Shown: positions 17,273 through 25,642 of the stretch, one piece after another
Numbering within the stretch: position 1 is the first letter of the stretch
How the letters are laid out: every line of letters begins with the position of its first letter
Assembly: GCA_002689445.1 (NCBI GenBank)
Contig: NZGC01000077.1
Span: 23,297-87,296, forward strand
Length of the DNA stretch: 64,000 nucleotides
Direction of reading: 5' to 3'
DNA from: Gammaproteobacteria bacterium
GTDB taxonomy: Bacteria; Pseudomonadota; Gammaproteobacteria; Pseudomonadales; Azotimanducaceae
Translations under genes and position numbers: made by a program
The notes under the pieces: generated by a model
What the model was told of the DNA's origin: nothing
Seen by the model: the letters and a program-made list of their open reading frames with translations, nothing else
The model's database searches: none

Positions 17273-18400
17273 TCATTGACACGTTAAGGGATAACTCGCC
17301 CAAACGCCACGCGTGGTGTTTGCCCGCAAGACCGGAGGCTGTGACTCATCGGGCCGAAGTTTCGCTCGCCCTAGGGCCGCGATTACCCGAGTCAGCAGTC
17401 CTACCTGAACTTCATTCCCAGACCGCTTCTCAGTTCGAACTCGGCCCGCCACCAAGACTCTCCCAGGACAACTATGATGTCCAGTTCCGAACGTTAAACC
17501 CAAAAATGGACGCTGATCGGCGACCCATCGCCTAGGGTTGAACCGTTCGGCATCTCTGCCAAAAATCGTCGAATCCTGATTCGCCTCTTGCAGATTAATT
17601 TCTACTTGGTGATGCTGATTCTCCGCTGCCACGCGACGCATGATCGGACTGGCAGGATGTAACCGCAAGGCTTCATGGATCGCTCGCTGTAATGGCAACA
17701 GGCTTTGCCTATTACCCATTTCCGCGAGGGTGAGCTGAGGCGATTGGATCAGTTCATGAAAAACATGGACCAGGGCATTCGATGTACTAAATACAGAAGC
17801 CTGCATCAAAAATGCCACATCTCGCTGGAGTTGGTCCGTTGTTAATTCGCCCCGGTCTCTTGCCGCCAACAAAATCTGCAGCAGATCGCTCAACGCGTCC
17901 CCTGGCCCTTCATTTCGCGCGGCGATTTCCGGATTCAAATATTCCACAACGAACTGCTTTAGTTCTGCATCAACTCGCTGATTCAGCGCCTCTTGACTCT
18001 CTAAACTCTGCGCGCTGGTAGCCCCTTGACCAAAAGTTCTAATCGTCTCCAATAAAGCGCCATAACGCGCAGGCGTGCACCCCACCCCAACGAGCTTTAG
18101 AGCCATCACTAATGCAATCCTCTCAGCAAAAGCAACCAGATCGCCGCCACCGGCTGCGCAAAGATCAGCAATGCTCGGCCGGATTGCCGCCTCATCAAGC
18201 CACTGTTCAAGGTTTTGAGCGTGTGACGACGAAAAAACCGGGGCCATTAGTTTTCGTCGCGCCCTATGCACTTGACCTTCAAGATTCAGAACCACGCCTG
18301 TCATGAGTACGGGACAATCCTGATAGAGCCCCTGAACAAGACTGCGATCCAGCAAAACTTTGTGGGCGCGAGCAAAAGAGCCGGGATGAGATGAATTCAT
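17273..18400 (-). CDS. Divergent cytochrome P450, tandem copy 2
   Basis: This 375-residue P450-fold protein keeps the ExxR motif EALR (243-246) and the heme loop FGTGHHSCPG with Cys311. It departs from the family in three ways. The N-terminus lacks the first 50 or so residues (helix A and first sheet). The I-helix reads MQASVFSTSN (199-208), with Phe-Ser where the Asp/Glu-Thr pair should be. A basic insertion (GRVRTEKRSGNEVQ) follows the heme loop. Its C-terminus, RPDESQPP..., matches the end of the neighbouring P450 (RPDQDQPP...), and both share LQ.AN.D...FG.DAE.FNP. They are paralogues. Activity by ordinary oxygen activation is uncertain. Confidence 0.85.
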   Translation of the reverse strand: MNSSHPGSFARAHKVLLDRSLVQGLYQDCPVLMTGVVLNLEGQVHRARRKLMAPVFSSSHAQNLEQWLDEAAIRPSIADLCAAGGGDLVAFAERIALVMALKLVGVGCTPARYGALLETIRTFGQGATSAQSLESQEALNQRVDAELKQFVVEYLNPEIAARNEGPGDALSDLLQILLAARDRGELTTDQLQRDVAFLMQASVFSTSNALVHVFHELIQSPQLTLAEMGNRQSLLPLQRAIHEALRLHPASPIMRRVAAENQHHQVEINLQEANQDSTIFGRDAERFNPRRWVADQRPFLGLTFGTGHHSCPGRVLVAGRVRTEKRSGNEVQVGLLTRVIAALGRAKLRPDESQPPVLRANTTRGVWASYPLTCQ

Positions 18401-18413
18401 CTTATTGCAGGCC

Positions 18414-19598
18414 TCACGGTAGACAGACCGGGTAATGCAGCCAGGTATCTCGCGCGGACTCGAGGTCTTTTTCGGGTGGTTGATCCTGGTCAGGTCGCAG
18501 TCCTGCTGCCAACAACAAACGGTAGATGGTGGTTAAACTACCCCATTGGTGAGTTTGCAAATCAGGGGGGTTGGAACGATTTACAACTGCCCCAGCCACC
18601 AGATTTAAGCCAATACACACGTGCATCCCACTACCAAACGACAGGCCCCAAGGGTTCGCGCCTATTGTTCTTGGTCGATTCGGGTTGAACACCTCGGCAT
18701 CAATGCCAAATACCGTCTCATCCCGATTGGCCGTTTGTAAATCAATGATCACTTCATCTCCCTCAGCCAGACTGCGCCCATCCGGCAGTTCAAGGTGCCG
18801 AACCGCACGCCTCCAAGCTTCTGGGCTCGACGGGTGAAGACGCAAACTCTCATGCGCGCATCGTTGTAGCAGCAATGGGTCTTCTAACAAGTTGTTTACG
18901 GTTAGACCAGTGCTTTCTAAATACGTGAACAATTCGTGAAAGCCATGGGTGATCGAGTGAACGGAAGTATGGGCGCTAGCCAAATAGAAAAAACCGACCT
19001 CTCGCAGCATTGCAGCGTCGGTCAGCGCCAGGGTAGATTGATGGTCCAACAGGAGTGATAAAATGTCTTTATGCTCGGATGGATCGACATCGCTATTGAG
19101 CCGACGCTGTTTAGAGGGTTGAAAATAAGCCCGATCAAACTCATCAATGGCCTCTCGAATATCCTGTTCTAACTGAACTCTGTGGTGACCTTGATACTGC
19201 GCTAAGGTTGCGGCTTGGCCTAGCCTTGCGAGCAGGGCTGTGAGGTACTCCGACTCATCTTCACTGTCGTCAACTCGATCAATACCCGAGAACACCAATG
19301 AAAGTTGTAACATCAGTCGATAGCTCAGCCATTTAAGATCCAGCTGAGTCCGCTTCTGAGCCGCACTCAGCACAGCTGCGACCATCTGAGGTAAAAGGTT
19401 AGCTTCGATTTCGCGAAAGAAGCTCCGCCGGAACATCGCGCCCTCCACCCGACGTCGGTCTCGATGCTCATCGCCGTGCAGGTTCACCAGGACATCTTCC
19501 ATCAGTAAACTGCCCGCATCGTAAAGAGACTGTCGAAGATCAGGATGCTTCAACGCCGCCTCACAGAGCGTATAGTCGGTCAATCGCAGCACGCTCAT
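18414..19598 (-). CDS. Divergent cytochrome P450, tandem copy 1
   Basis: This 394-residue paralogue of the next gene downstream has ExxR as ESLR (250-253) and the heme loop FGSGMHVCIG with Cys328. The I-helix carries LASAHTSVHS (206-215): Thr is kept but the acid before it is His. The protein begins at SVLRLTDYTLCEAAL, so the normal N-terminal helix A and sheet 1 are absent here too. A longer-than-usual stretch follows the heme Cys (AGAVVNRSNPPDLQTHQW). ATG 19598 overlaps the upstream amidohydrolase stop as ATGA, and only 13 bases separate the two P450 genes. The pair may form a complex, with one partner structural; this is inference from co-translation and shared defects. Confidence 0.87.
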   Translation of the reverse strand: MSVLRLTDYTLCEAALKHPDLRQSLYDAGSLLMEDVLVNLHGDEHRDRRRVEGAMFRRSFFREIEANLLPQMVAAVLSAAQKRTQLDLKWLSYRLMLQLSLVFSGIDRVDDSEDESEYLTALLARLGQAATLAQYQGHHRVQLEQDIREAIDEFDRAYFQPSKQRRLNSDVDPSEHKDILSLLLDHQSTLALTDAAMLREVGFFYLASAHTSVHSITHGFHELFTYLESTGLTVNNLLEDPLLLQRCAHESLRLHPSSPEAWRRAVRHLELPDGRSLAEGDEVIIDLQTANRDETVFGIDAEVFNPNRPRTIGANPWGLSFGSGMHVCIGLNLVAGAVVNRSNPPDLQTHQWGSLTTIYRLLLAAGLRPDQDQPPEKDLESARDTWLHYPVCLP

Positions 19599-20965
19599 AG
19601 CGGTCCTAAATGGGTTTCAGCCAGCGATCGAGTCAGGATGTCATCGGAAAACGCACTCATCCGCCACCCGGGAATCTGCCAAGTTGAGGGCAGCGGCAAT
19701 GAACGATCGACCACCCGCCCAGCTTTGATGACCGTGTCAATGAAATTGCGTCGACCTAATTGATCAAGATCTTTTAAGGGATCGTCGGCCAAGATCAAAA
19801 GATCAGCCAAGTAACCCGCCTTCAGGGCTCCCAATTCACCCTCTTTGCGCAGAGCAATGGCACCGAACTCGGTCCCCGCGCGAATAGCTTCCAACGGCGT
19901 GAGGCCGAGATAGGTTTGCAGCAAATTGAGTTCTCGGTAGTGCCAATCTCCATAAGGGGTTAACGAAAACCCGCTTTCACTACCGGTCAATATCGGGACT
20001 CCGGCCTGATGGGCTTGCTTCAACTGGTCTGCACTGGCCGTGATTTCTTCTTTGAAAACAGCCTGTAACTGGGGGTCGGCGCCAATCGCGCTGCCGTAGT
20101 CAGCCAAATTTGCTTGAAAAGTGAACGTAGGAACGAGCGGGACCTTTCGATCAACGACAGCGGTTAGCGCATCTTCATCCATATACGTAGCATGCAGAAT
20201 CATGTCGAAACCTGCTCGGGCAGCGTCCCTAACACTGCTTGCATTTCGACAATGCCCCACTACTGGCACACCCAGCTGGTGCGCTGTATCACACACCAAT
20301 TTAAGCTCGTCTAATGACCAGGTTTGAATTTCTCCCGAACTGGCGCCAGGCCGTACAGGTAAGCCACTCACGTGCACTTTGATCCAGTCCACCCCGGCCT
20401 TGATCTGTTTATGGATCTCCGTGATGACTTCATCTCGCGTGTGCACGATCATACCGTAACCCAGCCTACCTCTGTCCGGCAGCAATCGACTGGCTGTACC
20501 TCCAACACAATTAATCAGCACATTGCCACCGGTTGTCATTCTAGGGCCCTCTACAACCCCCGCCTCGACGGCATCCCGCAAGTCCACGCCTACATCAAAA
20601 ATACAGTCGGCATCAAAGAACGCCGTCACGCCAGCTCGTAGTACCTTCTGGGCGTTAACGCTCGCCACGAGTGCGGCCAGGCCATAGCGCCGGTGAAAAA
20701 ACAGTTCGTCATTGGTTCGTGGCTCGTCAAAACTGATATGACAATGGCTATCAATTAAGCCCGGCATCACAAATTTGCCAGTCGCATCCAGTACTTCGGC
20801 AGCTTCGATATCTGCGGGCCCGAGATCGCCTACCTTGTCGATGCGTTCCTCAGCCAACAACACATCAGCTTTAAAAGCAGGTTTCCCCGTCCCATCAATG
20901 ATTTGTCCGCCCTTAATCCATGTTTTTGTCTTCTGCCTCACATCATCCCCTTGGCTTCGCTTCAT
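19595..20965 (-). CDS. Metal-dependent amidohydrolase (prolidase/imidazolonepropionase-like)
   Basis: This 456-residue cytoplasmic amidohydrolase of subtype I shows the flanking beta-sandwich (GGQIIDGTG...ADVLLAEERI), the metal site SHCH (His74, His76), a likely carbamylated lysine in DWIKVHVSG near 197, later His in VVGHCR and ILHAT, and the C-terminal AGYLADLLILADDPL. Relatives are Xaa-Pro dipeptidases of the Sgx9260 type, imidazolonepropionases and carboxypeptidases. It heads the minus-strand run and overlaps the first tandem P450 gene by four bases. The start is ATG 20965; a GTG eight codons on is possible. An inverted repeat lies in the divergent region upstream, shared with the iorA/iorB genes. 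Substrate unknown. Confidence 0.87.
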   Translation of the reverse strand: MKRSQGDDVRQKTKTWIKGGQIIDGTGKPAFKADVLLAEERIDKVGDLGPADIEAAEVLDATGKFVMPGLIDSHCHISFDEPRTNDELFFHRRYGLAALVASVNAQKVLRAGVTAFFDADCIFDVGVDLRDAVEAGVVEGPRMTTGGNVLINCVGGTASRLLPDRGRLGYGMIVHTRDEVITEIHKQIKAGVDWIKVHVSGLPVRPGASSGEIQTWSLDELKLVCDTAHQLGVPVVGHCRNASSVRDAARAGFDMILHATYMDEDALTAVVDRKVPLVPTFTFQANLADYGSAIGADPQLQAVFKEEITASADQLKQAHQAGVPILTGSESGFSLTPYGDWHYRELNLLQTYLGLTPLEAIRAGTEFGAIALRKEGELGALKAGYLADLLILADDPLKDLDQLGRRNFIDTVIKAGRVVDRSLPLPSTWQIPGWRMSAFSDDILTRSLAETHLGPL

Positions 20966-21054
20966 CGGCGTTTCGCTCGCTTGAGACCCAGGCCTCCTGG
21001 ACTCGCAAAAACACCGGTTTCAACTTTTTACGGCTCAATCACGCTGCTCTTGGG

Positions 21055-21102
21055 CGATCAATGAACGCATCCCAATCAAGCCCTCAACGCCGACATTGAT
21101 CG
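21055..21102. promoter_or_regulatory. Inverted repeat in the divergent amidohydrolase / iorA region
   Basis: CGATCAATG at 21055-21063 and CATTGATCG at 21094-21102 are perfect 9-base inverted arms 30 bases apart, in the 220-base region between the two divergent units. They could be two half-operators of one regulator. CATTGATC also occurs in the dyad at 13805-13819. A possible promoter toward iorA is TTGCTT / GATACT (spacing 16) downstream of it. Confidence 0.4.
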
Positions 21103-21185
21103 ACTTGAAAGCGCCCTCTTGCTTGATCATAACCCTGCCTGATACTGTTTTACATCCTGCTTTATCTCTCTCATTGGAGGTTAAT

Positions 21186-21641
21186 GTGCTTAAGATACGC
21201 GTGAACGATCAGTCTCATGAAATCTCCGCAAGTCCAGATACGCCTTTGCTGTGGGTACTCCGCGATCACTTACATTTGACGGGCACAAAATTTGGTTGTG
21301 GTATCAGTCTTTGTGGTGCTTGTACGGTCCATGTTGATGGCGAAGCCGTGAGATCCTGTACGCTGCCTGTTGCCGCAGTCACCGGCAAGGCGATATCAAC
21401 CATTGAGCACCTCTCCAAAGGTAAGGATTATCATCCAGTGCAAGCTGCTTGGTTGGCTGAGGACGTTGCCCAATGTGGTTACTGTCAATCAGGGCAAATC
21501 ATGGCCGCCGTCGCCTTGCTCAATGAAAACCCCAATCCCAGCGATGCGGATATCGACACCGCCATGGCAGGCCACGTTTGCCGGTGCGGCACCTACCAAA
21601 AAATTCGTGCGGCGATCCATCGCGCCGCCCATCAAGTCTAG
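21186..21641 (+). CDS. iorA: Isoquinoline 1-oxidoreductase-type (2Fe-2S) subunit
   Basis: This 151-residue small subunit of a molybdenum hydroxylase carries electrons from the molybdenum subunit through two 2Fe-2S clusters. The plant-type cluster has Cys38, Cys43, Cys46 and Cys58. The second has CGYC (97-100) and CRC (132-134). The start is GTG 21186, with GGAGG five bases before it; a longer in-frame ATG at 21096 has no ribosome-binding site and no family counterpart. It lies 13 bases upstream of the large subunit. No FAD subunit is present, as expected for the iorAB type, which passes electrons to a cytochrome or other acceptor. Confidence 0.92.
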   Translation: MLKIRVNDQSHEISASPDTPLLWVLRDHLHLTGTKFGCGISLCGACTVHVDGEAVRSCTLPVAAVTGKAISTIEHLSKGKDYHPVQAAWLAEDVAQCGYCQSGQIMAAVALLNENPNPSDADIDTAMAGHVCRCGTYQKIRAAIHRAAHQV

Positions 21642-21654
21642 GAAACTCACACCT

Positions 21655-23871
21655 ATGAATACGGTAAAGTCGACCCTGAATCGAAGGCAGTTCTTACAAC
21701 AAGGCACGATATTAACCTCAGGCAGTTTCATCCTGGGTTTTCAAGTGCCTGTTCAAGCCGACTCAAAAGTTACGGTGTCTGCGCCGCTGGGCAGCGAGCC
21801 GCTGATGACCGATGCCTTTATTCGCATTGATACAGATAACACCATCACCTTGCTGATGAATCATGCTGAATTTGGCAATGGTGTGTATACCAGCGTTGCA
21901 ATGATGGTCGCAGAGGAACTCGACATTGACTGGGAACTATTGCGATGGGAGGCTGCCCCAACGGAGCCCGCCTATTTCAGCCCGATCTTCGGTGAATATC
22001 TCACTGCCGGGAGCGTATCCACCGCAGGCGCCTTTGTCCCTATGCGAATCGCTGGCGCAAAAACCCGCGCCCTGCTCCTCGCTGCCGCTGCTCGCTATTG
22101 GCAGGTATCTAAAGAGACCTTACCAGCCATTAAAGGGCGGGTTCATTCCGACGATGGTCGTCAAATTACCTACGGTGATCTTCTACCGGTTATTCGAGCG
22201 CATGGCCTGACAGCCCCAGCGCAGGTCGAGCTCAAGGAATCTAGCGAATTTAAAGTCCTCGGCAAATCCCATAAGCGGATCGAAGGTGCAGAAAAGGTTA
22301 CTGGCCAGGCGATATTCAGTATCGACATCAAAAGACCCAATATGCTCTATGGCTCTGTGGTCCGGCCTCCCGTTTTTGGCAGCCAGGTGATCGATTTCGA
22401 TGCCACCCGGGCGATGGCAATTCCAGGAGTCGCCAAGGTGAAAGCAATCGATGCGGGCGTTGTCGTCTTAGCAAAGGATTATTGGACCGCTCAGAAAGCG
22501 GCGAAGCTCATTGCCGTTGAATGGGATGATCTGGGACGCGGTCACCTATCGAGTGAGGCCTTTATCGCAGCCTACCGAGAAATGAGTAACCAGCCTGGGA
22601 TGACCGCTGAAAATATTGGTGATGCCCTCGAAATTCATGAGCAAGCGGATACTGTCTTTGAGGCGGTATACGAACTTCCCTATCTCGCGCATGCAACCAT
22701 GGAACCCATGAACTGCACCGCGGCTGTAACCGAAGATCGTTGCGAAATTTGGGTCGGCACGCAAAATCAAGGGAATGACAGGACCGTCGTTGCTAGGCTA
22801 CTTGGCTTCAAAGAGGAGCAAGTCATCATTCATCGAACCCTGATGGGAGGAACATTTGGTCGGCGGGCCAGCAAGACCGCCGATTTTATCACCGATGCTG
22901 TCCAGGCTGCCCAAGGCGAATCTGTCCCGGTCCAAATCATTTGGTCGAGAGAGGAAGATATTCGAGGCGGGCATTACCGCCCTTTGTTTGTGCACCGATT
23001 ACGCGGCAGCCTTGATCAAGAGGGCTATCCCGAGGCGTGGCATCAACGTGTCGTCGGACAATCGATTATGCAAAACACCAAACACGATCCTGCTTACATG
23101 GTAAACGGCATCGATATCTATTCCGTAGACGGCTGCCTGCAAGCGCCCTTTGGTGTTTTTCCTTACGGCACCACTTATCAAATTCCTCACCATCGGATCG
23201 AAAGCCATAACCCGCCCAAAGTCGGCGTCTATCCTCATGAGTGGCGGGCTGTGGGTCATACCCATACGGGCGTCGCCTACGAATGCTTTTTGGATGAACT
23301 GGCATTTCATGGTCAAAAAGATCCCCTTGCCCTTCGCCAACATTTGGCCAAGGACCATGCCAGAATGTCGGCAGTGCTCGCCAGGCTCCGGACTGAAACG
23401 GAATGGGACAGCCCTCTCGCCAAAGGCCGCGGTCGGGGTGTCGCGGCCCGAGTCTATTCCGTCTCTCCCATCGCACAAGCGGTCGAGGTTACTGTGAATG
23501 AGGATGGCGGCTTTACGGTTGATAAAGTGACCTGCGTTGTGGACTGCGGGTTTGCAGTCAACCCCTTAGGTATTGAAGCCCAAATTCAAGGGGGCATTAT
23601 GCTTGGGCTCAACGCTGTTGCTTACGGCGTCATTGACCTTGTTGACGGGCAGGTACAGCAAAGTAATTTTCACGATTACCGACCTTTACGTATTCACCAA
23701 ATGCCGGAGATAGAGGTCCATATTGTTGACAGCGACGCACCGCCAACTGGGGTTGGTGAGCAGGCAACGACACCGATCGCGCCCGCTGTCGCCAATGCCT
23801 TATTTGATGCAACGGGCACCCGTGTACGACAGTTCCCGCTCGATCGCCACGGCTTTACCTTGATCGGCTGA
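21655..23871 (+). CDS. iorB: Isoquinoline 1-oxidoreductase-type molybdopterin subunit, Tat-exported
   Basis: This 738-residue large subunit of the xanthine dehydrogenase superfamily hydroxylates N-heterocycles or oxidises aldehydes. The N-terminus is a Tat signal (NRRQFLQQGTILTSGSFILG, 9-28), so the folded dimer is exported. The molybdopterin-binding parts include GGTFGRRAS and a late VGEQATTPIAPAVANA; the Glu in GVGEQ fits the catalytic base. ATG 21655 follows AGGAAA; longer in-frame starts lie inside iorA. In this setting aldehyde oxidation after the periplasmic PQQ enzyme is attractive, because both would act in the periplasm and no NAD aldehyde dehydrogenase is near. Molybdopterin cytosine chaperone genes (XdhC-like) are not in the window. 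Confidence 0.92.
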   Translation: MNTVKSTLNRRQFLQQGTILTSGSFILGFQVPVQADSKVTVSAPLGSEPLMTDAFIRIDTDNTITLLMNHAEFGNGVYTSVAMMVAEELDIDWELLRWEAAPTEPAYFSPIFGEYLTAGSVSTAGAFVPMRIAGAKTRALLLAAAARYWQVSKETLPAIKGRVHSDDGRQITYGDLLPVIRAHGLTAPAQVELKESSEFKVLGKSHKRIEGAEKVTGQAIFSIDIKRPNMLYGSVVRPPVFGSQVIDFDATRAMAIPGVAKVKAIDAGVVVLAKDYWTAQKAAKLIAVEWDDLGRGHLSSEAFIAAYREMSNQPGMTAENIGDALEIHEQADTVFEAVYELPYLAHATMEPMNCTAAVTEDRCEIWVGTQNQGNDRTVVARLLGFKEEQVIIHRTLMGGTFGRRASKTADFITDAVQAAQGESVPVQIIWSREEDIRGGHYRPLFVHRLRGSLDQEGYPEAWHQRVVGQSIMQNTKHDPAYMVNGIDIYSVDGCLQAPFGVFPYGTTYQIPHHRIESHNPPKVGVYPHEWRAVGHTHTGVAYECFLDELAFHGQKDPLALRQHLAKDHARMSAVLARLRTETEWDSPLAKGRGRGVAARVYSVSPIAQAVEVTVNEDGGFTVDKVTCVVDCGFAVNPLGIEAQIQGGIMLGLNAVAYGVIDLVDGQVQQSNFHDYRPLRIHQMPEIEVHIVDSDAPPTGVGEQATTPIAPAVANALFDATGTRVRQFPLDRHGFTLIG

Positions 23872-24005
23872 GGCAGCAGACTCAGCGTTTTTAGTGCATT
23901 AGGGTTACAGCCGATAGGGCTTGCAGAGGGTAGAGATAGCAGGGAATAGAGCTTGTAGCGTATCAGTTTTCGCGCATCGGGTTTGAATTGTCGCTGCCTT
24001 GAGGA

Positions 24006-25634
24006 CTATACAGCCGGTTGCAGCAAGACGTGATTCAACATCGCGAGCGCCGCAATCAACAGCATCCCGTAACCCAGCAGTATCTGACTTTGTCCATCCA
24101 AATAGCCTTTGCGGCGGCCCCAGCGCCTCCGGACCCTATCGCGCCCGACCCATCGGATTTCTGGCAGCGAGCCAAGACATCCTGCTGCGAGGGTCGTTAC
24201 TAATCCAATTAAATTCCACCACAACCACGAGACCGAAGGTACCCAGAGCCAAAAGCCGACATTCATCAACAAGCCCAAACCCAACCCGAATAGCGCCCCT
24301 TTCCCCGATACAAACTGCGTCAAGAGACCCAGAAGGAATACGCCCAAAATGGGTCCGTTAATGAGCGAGCCTATTTTATTGATCGCCACAATCACCGTGT
24401 CTGCAATATCACCCACCAGGAAAGTAAAACCCAGGGTCAAGATCCCCCAAAGAGCGGTCAGTACTCTTGCCACAATCAACGTTTGGGCATCACTAAGCGG
24501 CCGTTTAACCCTAGGTTTAACAAAATCTTCAAGTGATGCCGCGCTCAAGCTATTGAGCACCGAATCGATTGATGACATGGCTGCGGCAAACAGCGCGACA
24601 AAGCCCAAACCCAACACGCCACTCGGCAAGGTGACCGACATGTAAGCTGGTACCGCTAAATTCAGGTTTAGCGTGCCGTCACTGGCAATCAAGGATCCTA
24701 AAAAGCCCGGCTCCTGGATACTGTGGTAGGCCAAACCGACACCCAGAAAACAGTACAACGCCACCAAAGGAAACCGAAAAAGACCGTTAATTAGCAACGC
24801 GCGCTGACCCGATTGCACGCTCTTCGTCGCTAACAGACGCTGCATCTGCGATTGATCACACCCGTAGTACGAGACATATAAAAGCATACCGCCTACCAAC
24901 ATCGGCCAAAATGCGAAATCGACCCCATCGCCCAAACCGTGGTGGCGAAAATCTAGCACCTGTCGACGCTCTTCAGATAACGCTTCAAAAAGCGGCAGGA
25001 TTCCATCAGCCTCATGAATCATCAGGACCGCAATCCCAGCGAGGGTCGTTACGAGGATCAACATTTGTATGACATCACTATAGATGACCCCTTGAATGCC
25101 TCCGAGGTAGTCATAAATCAGGGTAAAGACGCCGAGGAGCATCACCGACCAAAAAAAAGACAATCCCGTAATCTGGCCCGTGAGCAAAGCAACCCCGTAG
25201 AGGGTAACGGCTGTGGCCAAGCATCGAATCAGCTGGAAAACGCCGCTTAAAGCCAATCGCACGGACCTATCAAACCGATTCTCAAGGTAACTGTAAATGG
25301 AGGTCAGCTGCTGACGTCTGAAGACAGGATAGAGGAGCAAAAGTACGACGATCATTGCAAATGGCAAAGCAAGCTCGTACTGCAACCATACCAACCCCCC
25401 ACCTACCGAGAAGGCAATAAAGGCTGGGGCGCCTAAAATACTATTCGTTGAACATTGAGTGGCAAGCACTGATATTGCGACGGGCACCGCGCCATGCCGA
25501 CGATCGCCCACCAAAAAACTGGTGCCGGATTTCTGGCGACGAGAGAGTACTACCCCTAACCCTAGCATCGCCACCAGATAGAGCGTAATCACAATCCAAT
25601 CTGTTCGGGTTAATACCCATAGGTCGTCGGTCAT
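24006..25634 (-). CDS. Sodium:solute symporter (SSS family)
   Basis: This 542-residue integral membrane protein has about 13-14 hydrophobic segments and the early RRQKSGTSFLVGDRR loop typical of SSS transporters, then the TM segment with ATQCSTNSILGAPAF. SSS proteins carry sugars, polyols, amino acids or organic acids with Na+. It is the last gene of the glucosylglycerate operon. The likely cargo is therefore glucosylglycerate, glycerate or a related sugar; no direct evidence in the sequence chooses. The start is ATG 25634, eight bases after the phosphorylase stop; a TTG at 25646 overlapping that stop is possible. The product looks complete, ending in a hydrophobic segment and LQPAV. Confidence 0.88.
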   Translation of the reverse strand: MTDDLWVLTRTDWIVITLYLVAMLGLGVVLSRRQKSGTSFLVGDRRHGAVPVAISVLATQCSTNSILGAPAFIAFSVGGGLVWLQYELALPFAMIVVLLLLYPVFRRQQLTSIYSYLENRFDRSVRLALSGVFQLIRCLATAVTLYGVALLTGQITGLSFFWSVMLLGVFTLIYDYLGGIQGVIYSDVIQMLILVTTLAGIAVLMIHEADGILPLFEALSEERRQVLDFRHHGLGDGVDFAFWPMLVGGMLLYVSYYGCDQSQMQRLLATKSVQSGQRALLINGLFRFPLVALYCFLGVGLAYHSIQEPGFLGSLIASDGTLNLNLAVPAYMSVTLPSGVLGLGFVALFAAAMSSIDSVLNSLSAASLEDFVKPRVKRPLSDAQTLIVARVLTALWGILTLGFTFLVGDIADTVIVAINKIGSLINGPILGVFLLGLLTQFVSGKGALFGLGLGLLMNVGFWLWVPSVSWLWWNLIGLVTTLAAGCLGSLPEIRWVGRDRVRRRWGRRKGYLDGQSQILLGYGMLLIAALAMLNHVLLQPAV

Positions 25635-25642
25635 AAGCCGGA

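Noticed and set aside
21096-21185. Longer start for iorA at ATG 21096
   Set aside because: No ribosome-binding site and no family counterpart for the extra 30 residues; GTG 21186 has GGAGG five bases before it.
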